Part shown: in pieces, positions 56,817 to 64,000 of the stretch
Position numbering within the stretch: the stretch's first letter is position 1
How the letters are laid out: every line of letters starts with the position of its first letter
Assembly: GCF_042100115.1 (NCBI RefSeq)
Contig: NC_091272.1
Location: 3,472,001-3,536,000, forward strand
DNA: 64,000 bases
Origin: Alternaria dauci
Taxonomy: Eukaryota > Ascomycota > Dothideomycetes > Pleosporales > Pleosporaceae
Direction of reading: 5' to 3'
Position numbers and translations under genes: made by a program
Notes under the pieces: generated by a model
What the model was told of the DNA's origin: nothing
The model's input: only the letters and a program-made list of their open reading frames with translations
Databases searched by the model: none

Positions 56817-58525
56817 GGCGAGGCACCGAGTCGATGTGGCTGGTAGCTCGGATTATGGTGCTACAGAAGCCAAAGCCAATGCAAGCCGCAACTCGCACTT
56901 CTTCAGGGATCCGGGCTGTGCATAAGCACGAAACACAAGGTGGGAGGGTCCAGGGCAGTGGTGTGTCGTCGTCGGGCCTTCTTAAAGAAGCATGGTGAAG
57001 GATGGCATTGTGTGAAGAGGGTCGACGCCGCAGGGGATGCAAATGTTCAACGTGCCGGAGATGGCGGAAAGAAGACTGGACACGGTCCCAAGGTTCAACG
57101 ACCCCTTCGGTTCGTCAGTCATCAGGTCACAGGTCACAGATCAGCCTGGGGATCTGGCACAGAGACGGGGGTTTCTGGTCGCCAGGAGGTCTGCAGGTGG
57201 TGCAGGAGGCTTGACCGCAACAAGTCTGGCGGGTGCCTTAGTGCCCGAGACGGTTGGTATTCAAAGGCAGGGCGGGGAAGCGGTGGCCGCTCTCCACCAC
57301 ACAGCTATCGCGACTAGAGGTGGACGGACAAGCCTCAAACAAGGATAAACTTTGGCATTGGCTATCCCCAGTGGCGCGCATCACTACAGATATCCGTTTC
57401 CTTGGCCGCGCTGCCACCTTTACCTGGTGTGTAAGCGTGGCAAGCAGGTAATTTGGCCAGACCGTCGCCCAACACCCAGGCCCTCTGTGTGCGCTAGGAG
57501 ATGCATTGCAGTCGCCTGTCCCAGACCAAGACACGCCTGCAAGCTTTCCCATGGCTGCCCTGAGCGACGATCCCGTCATGCTGCCGTCGTCGTCGACGGT
57601 CACACCAAGTGCCGAGGCTAGTCGTGGCCCCATTGATGTTCTAGTGAGCGAAACGGCCCAACGCATAGCAGACGTCATCAATGGCTTCGAGCCTGAGTTT
57701 AACGAGTGCCACGGTTCCTGGCCCATCTCGGTGGGTTGTTTCGAACGCGGGCTGCAAGCGCAAACTTACAGCCTCGTGCTTGAGCCTGCCGGCTGGGGTC
57801 ACGAGCATCCAATCAGACAGTGCACACGACAAGCAAACTTCACGTCGCAACCATTGCGTTTCTCAACCACCATCGCTGTTTTCGCCCACCAGCCCGTGTG
57901 ACATACTTTTGCTACCGAGACAGAGATTGGCGTTCTTTTGCCAAAGAACAAAAAGAAAACATTAAACCAACATGGCCAGAGTTGCGAGGAACCACGAGGC
58001 GAACTACGCTCTTGTGATTCCGTAGCAACCAACGGCTCAACACTTCGCCTTTTCATCCCATCACCAAAACCCGACCCCAACAAATAAAATGCACCCATAC
58101 CGGACATTACACAGAGCAAAATGCAGCCTCTCCCGTACCGGATCAGGTGGTCCGATAATCACAGCGAGGTCGATGCAGAGATACTATGGGCGGGAACAGA
58201 CATTGCGACAGTTGTCAACAGCCTTTCGCGACCGGCAGCACAAAAATCGTGAAATTCCCCAGCACCAGTCGCTGCGCGAATCGCATTCTGGTCCATGTCA
58301 AGGCGATCGGAATGCATGTGCAAGCCAGGCCGTTGAAGATCCTAAAATTGTTCCGTCGGCATCGCCCACAATCCCCACAGCAACAGCGCAGATTTGAGAG
58401 TGCGACGGCTGAGGTGAGGCTTGAGGCGTTCTTACTACAGCAAGTGCATGTTTTGTAGACTTAGTGCAAGTGGCATAAGGAACGATATGGAGCATGCGCA
58501 TTGTGTGAATGCCCATCGACTTTAT
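56817..58525. other. 1.7-kb intergenic region, weak ORFs only
   Basis: Several overlapping frames exist on both strands. The best is plus-strand 57506-57901 (internal ATG giving MAALSDDPVMLPSSS), but a minus-strand frame covers the same bases and no intron or family signal supports either. The upstream end is the promoter of the minus-strand gene at 56816. Confidence 0.4.
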
Positions 58526-60059
58526 CTACCAGCCCCGCCATCTGACCCAGACATCTACCACTGTATCTCCACCTGAATCCGAGTCGACCACGAGATACCA
58601 TCCGAATCCAGCACCAGCCACGCATGCATGATTTGGCCAAACCATGACCCTGTCACCAATTGTCAACTCATTGCATTCGCTCCTATCGCCCTCCCATGTC
58701 AAGATGCCATGCTCTTGACTAATGCGTCCTACAATCCATCCCGTCTTATCTTCCCGCTCGTCGTATATGTGCTTGGCGGAAGCATTGCCCAGAGCAGGTG
58801 TGACGATGCCCCAACCGGGATAGGACTTGCAAGGTTCACGACCCATCGCCAGAGAGCCAGCTGACACAAGAGCCTCAGGCTTTGACCGCTCGTTGTACAC
58901 ACTTGTCACTTCGACCAACATTCTCATTCCGATGCTCGATTTAGCGAGAGGCTGGAAGGATGACGTGGCTGCGCTAGAAGAAGACGGTGGTCTTGCATGT
59001 GTAGCGACTTGCTGGCAGTCTAGTACCGGGTATACCCCGGCATGCAGCTCAACGACACAATCTTTCTGTAGACGACCAAGCACATCGTGGAACTCCTGGA
59101 CCTTGGGGCTGGAACTCGATAGCATGTTTTGTGCGGCTGTCGCGGTGGGTGTCGCGCCTACACTCAGCACCAGCTTTCCGCTGAAGCTCTCTGGAACGGC
59201 CTTGACTGCTGTTTCCAAGCCCAGTAACTCCTCAATTAAGCCATTTGCGGCATCATCTTCTGAGGATCCACCGTACGAATGTCCAAAGTGCGAATAGAAA
59301 CCTTGCAAGAAACATCCAGATCCGGGTTCCTGACTCTTCTCAACTACTGTCTGGACGAGAGAAGGAAAGTTGGGCGAGGAGGTTTTGATACCAGCGCGTT
59401 CGTAGCCAGTATCAATCTTGATAAAGACTCCCATCTCCACTTTGGTCTCAGAGGTGTTGAGTCGTTCGTGGAACTTGAGAAAAGCATTCTCGTTGTCGAT
59501 CATAACATTTACAGAGCCAGGCTTCAGTTTCGAGGCCAGAGATACAAGGCGTGGAATCCCAGATTGAGACACAGGTACGCCATAGAGGACCTTGGAGGGT
59601 AGGCGTTAGCTTCAAGTCTTTGGATAACCCAATCTGTGGACACGGATTATGAGAAATAAAACAAAAGCAAGCAAAGACATGAGTTATCGTAGGATGTACT
59701 CGAGAAACGAACATCGCAATACATACACTGGCTTCCCTCCCTTCCGCCTGCGCATCGCACAGCTCTGGCAACAAGTTCTCAGCCTCCGCAATCGTGCTGA
59801 CAATAAAGTTCGCAGGACCGCTTTCCCCAACTTGCAATCTTGATAATTCAGCAGTCTTGTGAGTTTTGATGTGCGCACGAAAGCCAACTTTGAGTTCGGC
59901 GCAGATATTGAGCATGGCAGCGCAGTTGCGCTGTATAATGGCGCGGTCGAGGACGGCGGCTGGAGTGGGGACATCCTCTAGTCTCTTGCCCAGGTATTGT
60001 GAGAGGAGAGAGGCGCGCGTAGGCACCGGATAGGCTGACAAAGGGTTGATTTCGGCCAT
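58526..60059 (-). CDS. DSD1: D-serine dehydratase-like PLP enzyme (alanine-racemase fold)
   Basis: Exon 1 (60059-59727) and exon 2 (59590-58526) join at phase 0 across a 136-nt intron (GTATGT, GCTAACG branch, CTCCAAG), giving 465 residues. The N-terminal PLP-barrel carries the cofactor lysine in FRAHIKTHKTAEL. Further family motifs are DTPAAVLDR-like PTPAAVLDRAII, FIKIDTGYERAGI, GFYSHFGHSYGG and LSVGATPTATAA. The C-terminal domain has the metal-binding MVWPNHACV motif (His and Cys) typical of yeast Dsd1. The family converts D-serine to pyruvate and ammonia with PLP and zinc; some members are D-threonine aldolases. All key residues are present. The D-amino-acid substrate is inferred from the family. 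Confidence 0.88.
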
Positions 60060-60714
60060 GGTGATGTATCGGTAGCTGTTAATGCTGATATCTGTTGATG
60101 TCGAGGTAGCTACAGCTGGTAAAGAGCTGCGAGAATGGCTTTGAAATAGGTCCTACAAGATGCGTCGCAAAAGACTTGCAGACCAGGTGCTGAGCTGTGA
60201 GTCAGTCTTCTGCCCCTAGACCTTAGATATAGATTCTTCTCTTTCCAAACTTGTCGTGTTGTCTCTTATCGGCCGTAGGCGCTATACGCGTTAACCGTCG
60301 GACAAAGTATGTGCGGTGCGGAGCGGCCGCGCAGCTTCGGCAAATAGGATAATCACTTCACAAGGCCGCGGATGTTCCAAAAAAAATACCTACTTGGTGT
60401 AGTAAGCTGGGGGTAATGAATTTTGCTATCACCGCGATACTATCTCAATGTGGGAGATGTGCAATAAGCTGGGGGTAATAGTTTGCCGTGAAAGTGGACC
60501 TACGGAGTTGGTATAGAGTGGGGGCGTTGCATCGCGACGTCTTGTGTGGGTCCGACATCAGAACCGCCGATACGCGACAACAAGCATGCTCACAGGAGAA
60601 ACTGTGTAGATTGAGTTGATAAACTCGTATGAACTACCGAAATTGAGTCCAGTCTGCGTACCTAAACCGTCACAAAACTTTTCGTCTGTAGTGTATAGAC
60701 CGCCGGAATGCCTC
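60060..60714. other. Intergenic region with a duplicated 15-mer
   Basis: This is the upstream region of the D-serine dehydratase gene and 3' flank of the TRP-channel gene. TAAGCTGGGGGTAAT occurs twice, at 60403-60417 and 60465-60479, in the same orientation. No gene was recognised. Confidence 0.5.
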
Positions 60715-63057
60715 CTAAGCGCCTGGTCCCGGCCACACGCTGCTCAATCTCCTCCTTCTCCCGGCCATTGCACTTCCCGGACTAACACTCCTGGTTCCCA
60801 TGCCCGTTGCCGCGAAACTATTTTCAAGTATAGCGTCCTCAAGATCATCTTCTTCTTCGATCCTTTGCACTATGTCGGCTGGTGGCTCTTCTTCAAACAC
60901 GGCCTGCAAATCGGCATGTGGACTCAACTGCTTCCAGCTCCTCCAGAAACCAACGTCCTGCAACCAAGTTGTTCGTTTCGAAGGTCCAGGGCCGTTGATG
61001 CTGAGTTGGCGGCGCGGCTTCCAGAGATAGCGACGCTCGTAGTGGGAGATGGCGAGAAGGATAGGGAAGTTCAAGATTCGTATCGCCGAAACATTGATCT
61101 TGTGGAACCATCGTGGCGATAGAATGAACTTGAGAGGGAGTAAGATTACAAACGCGAGTAGGTTGAAGGGAGGGCGATAAGCGAATAGGGAGTCGGATTT
61201 TACACCTTCGAAAGTGAGCACTGCGCGTCGGAATTGGATCTCCGCTGTCGCATCTGCAGCGATCTTGCTGAATGTGTTGGACAGAATCGACACCAAGACT
61301 GTCAAGAATAGAGTGTTACCCAGGAAGGCGTAGATAACCATTAGAGTAGGACCGAGAATCTCATGGAATCCGGATGCTTCATCAATACCTGTACCGTCCA
61401 GACCGAACCAGATCCATAGCATCCATTTCGAGACAGTGATCGAGTTTGGTGAGTCTTCGTAGCCGACTGCTGGATTACTGATGCTCAGCCATTTGAGCGC
61501 CAACAAGAAGCCACCGAAGCACCATACAGCGATTAGACTCAGGGCTGTGAACTCTTTGACCATTGCTCTCAGGGCAATAAACAACATGTTCTCCGGCATG
61601 AGGTTGAATGCGATACGTGGGAACAGTATCGGCGACGCGACAGCCAGTACGTCGAGAGCCTGTCTGCCCGTCTCGTCTTGACCCATCATCCATCCATGGA
61701 ACCGCATGCCAAGGTATGTGAGGAAGATGCCGGCAAATGTAACATCCAAGAAGGCCCAGAGTTCCTGCGTGTGTACTTCCCAGCCATGCTCGAGGCAGGA
61801 CATGAGCTCATCGAGCACCCAGCCGCTGCCATACAGCAGGAATGTGATTTCGGCACCAGTCAGAAAATGGTCTTTTCGCATAGTCATGCACCAGCAGTAG
61901 AGTACGAGTAGTATGATGAACTGTACTACCTCGATGATGTTGCGTGTTCTGGGTACCATGAGACGGTACTGATTTAGTGTTGGCGCCTTTTGTGGGTTGT
62001 AGAGGGAGATGGGCTTGTGCTTGTAGTGATCTGGTATGATATCCATGTATACGGTCGGGGTATACACGATACGCCCTCGGTAAATAGCATCGATGACCTT
62101 CTGACTTGCGGAACCAGATAACAGCACTTTACTCTCGGAAACGATAGCCACCTCCAGCGCTGTCAGTTTACCCTCATAGTCGCCCTGGCCCTGGTACTCT
62201 GAGCTATGACGCGGCGGACAGCGTTCATCTGGGGCACCTTGGAATGGCTGGAAAGGAGCTACCATAATCTGTGCTAGAAGTAACAAGCCAGCCTTGCCTG
62301 TTGACTCTTCATCGTGCCGTCGCAGCACTTTCATAGCAACCAGCTCGCATAAATTCGCGCGCGTAAGGTCAACAGTCTGATGATGTTGCTGAAACTGCTG
62401 CTCCCGAAGGAACTGCATACGATTGACAAGCAGACAGTACACGATGGATATATCTTCTTCGTCGTAGAGGCGATCCACCAGTGGCTTTACGATGAGAACG
62501 TTCATTCGAGGCTCGCGGAGCTGATCCACAGTATAGGGGTCCTCGATTACTGCTAGGACAAGGCGTCGTATCCTAACTCATGATTAACATCAGACTTGAA
62601 CTTCTTACCTGCTGCGCTACACATACCTGTGAATATTGAAGTACGTCTTCTTGTTATTGTTCAGATCAGGCGTACTAGCAGTTCTCGCAGCCATTGGCTC
62701 GCCTTGACCGTTGAAGCATCCGTCAGCGCCAGCATAGTCCTCCTCGGGGAGCAACGTCTCCTGTTCCTCTCTACTCTTTGCCGATCTCAATGCATCGCTC
62801 AGCGTTCTCTGGTTCTCTATCATATGAGGGCGTTTCAAGTACTTTCTAAACTCGATGTGCCTTGACTGCTTTCGTTGTGGTGACGGCCTGCGCGTAGTGG
62901 GCGAGAGTTCCTCGCCGCCATTGCTAGAGGGCGCGATAGCACTTTCATCACTGTCGTGACTTTTGGTAGGATTCGGATTGAGCGGTGGTCGAGTGAAGGT
63001 ACCGTAGGCAGGACTGCCACTTCTGTTCCAGTCTGGGCTTGACGTCGGGCCTGACAT
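60715..63057 (-). CDS. YVC1: Vacuolar TRP-type cation channel, Yvc1-like
   Basis: Exon 1 (63057-62627) and exon 2 (62572-60715) join at phase 2 across a 54-nt intron (GTATGT...GAGTTAG), giving 762 residues. A disordered Ser/Pro N-terminus (about 1-140) precedes a cytosolic helical domain and about six to seven membrane segments from VVQFIILLVLYCWCM on. The pore region is around SKWMLWIWFGLDGTG, followed by GPTLMVIYAFLGNTLFLTVL. The helix after it (NTFSKIAADATAEIQFRRAV) matches fungal TRPY channels. Yvc1 releases Ca2+ from the vacuole in response to stretch, oxidants and lipids. An acidic C-terminal cluster (EEPPADIVQRIEEEDDLEDA) resembles the region proposed to sense Ca2+ in the yeast channel. 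The function assignment is secure; the gating details are inferred. Confidence 0.9.
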
Positions 63058-64000
63058 GTGAGGCTGCTGCCAGCCTTAGGTAACAGTAATAGGAGGAGTC
63101 AGTAAGCTGCACAGGGTTGGGGTTGTGCGGGTCTTTTCCGAGGCTGAGCGGGACGAAAGTGGATAAGCCTCAGGAGCGTAGAAGCTTGGACAGCAAAAGG
63201 TGCCGCGGTCTATCCAGCTCCGATACTCTTAGAGCGTCGCAAAAAATAGGCACCAAGTCTACTCAACGACAATGTTAAGTAGTCTTGCCACAATTGATGT
63301 CTTTTCGTGGATGTTGATAAGGTGGGAAAAGGAAGCATGGACCGCTGCACCGATTGCAGGATTGGCAGATGAGGTTTCACGCTAACGCTATTCGGCATAG
63401 ATCTTCAAGATCGCCCCCGACGTCACCCTTTGGCAGTATCGCGAAGCTACCGATTCTCCCAATAACGTGCTTGAGCAAAACCAGCTTGATCCTATTGTAA
63501 TCACCATAAGACTCTTTTTTAATCATAAAATGAGAATGCGCCTTCGCACAAGTGAAACATGAAGATATACCACTTCGTAGACGCGCACGTGAGCCACTCG
63601 CCAAATCACGCCACGATTGCGGGATTAACTGCGCAACGAGGATAGAGGAGACGCATCGCGGCAACCATCGGTGAGAAAAAATGAGGCTGAGAGCGAGATA
63701 GCTAAGGCAGCCACTAATTGTTTGAATGGCAAAGTTGTGCTCACAGTTGATTGGGAAAGAGGGATGGGTTGACGTACACCAGCTGCATTGGAAGCGGGGT
63801 CTTTGTGATAGGTGCTGCAATACACTCCAACCCTTCACTTGAGAGTACAGTACATGTATCATCTGACCAATCGTGATACCTTAAACCCCACTGCTATCTA
63901 TGTGTTGTTCTCAAAGGTCTCTCAATCGGACCGAATGGATCCTCCAGCGCCTACATCGAAGCCCTACGGCGTTTCACACCTTTCCTTCCAAGCCTAGTAG
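63058..64000. other. Upstream region of the TRP-channel gene to window end
   Basis: No supported gene was found. A minus-strand frame (63377-63862) and a short plus-strand frame near the end (63812-63997) lack features. The next gene, if any, lies beyond the window. Confidence 0.4.

Noticed and set aside
57506..57901. 131-codon plus-strand frame
   Set aside because: It is plausible in length, but a minus-strand frame of equal quality overlaps it and neither has support.
63812..63997. Start of a gene running off the right end
   Set aside because: The frame closes with a stop before the window end and has no recognisable feature.
1..64000. CRISPR arrays, bacterial-type operons, telomeric repeats
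   Set aside because: No regularly spaced repeats, no operon-like packing and no TTAGGG arrays were seen. The DNA is fungal nuclear in character.

Overview
The window looks like nuclear DNA of a filamentous ascomycete, probably a Dothideomycete of the Pleosporales type. The order is an inference. The direct evidence is short introns (about 48 to 130 nt) with GTAAGT-like donors and CTAAC/CTAAT branch sites, large intergenic gaps, an RNA-silencing RNA-dependent RNA polymerase, and an AT-rich block with the signature of repeat-induced point mutation (RIP): CpA and TpG are almost absent.

Positions 1-7,600 are transposon-derived. The block up to about 7,190 is heavily RIP-mutated and has no usable reading frame. 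It holds two copies of a repeat of roughly 1.4 kb in opposite orientation (2852-4293 and 5852-7207) around a 1.55 kb spacer. A third, much less mutated fragment of the same repeat (7488-7576) sits where normal sequence resumes. Positions 7,600-18,800 are accessory: a small membrane protein, a ubiquitin-like-domain protein with a long tail, a decayed NucA/NucB-like secreted nuclease, an uncharacterised protein, a BTB-like protein, and two tandem F-box/ankyrin-repeat paralogues.

From 18,990 on the genes are mostly conserved: an Rsc1/Rsc2-like double-bromodomain/BAH protein divergent from an OTU1 deubiquitinase; a secreted GH5 exo-beta-1,3-glucanase; two more small BTB proteins; an ER DnaJ/TPR co-chaperone (DNAJC3/P58IPK type) divergent from a GH5 steryl-beta-glucosidase-like enzyme; an Msn5/exportin-5 karyopherin; the RdRP; a Cue3/ASCC2-type CUE protein; ribosomal protein uS10 (RPS20); a very large Ser/Pro-rich protein followed 5 nt later by a small membrane-protein ORF; a two-exon uncharacterised protein; a D-serine dehydratase-like PLP enzyme; and a Yvc1/TRP-type vacuolar cation channel.

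The most unusual observation is at 44267-44410: a tRNA-Asp(GTC) gene with an ordinary 19-nt anticodon-loop intron and also a 53-nt insertion in the T-loop. The insertion has the form of a spliceosomal mRNA intron (GTAAGT...CTAAC...CAG), and removing it restores a perfect TTCGATT T-loop. It interrupts the Pol III B box, while the A box and a T8 terminator are intact.

Exon structures were derived by hand from splice motifs, phase and family resemblance. No similarity search was possible.
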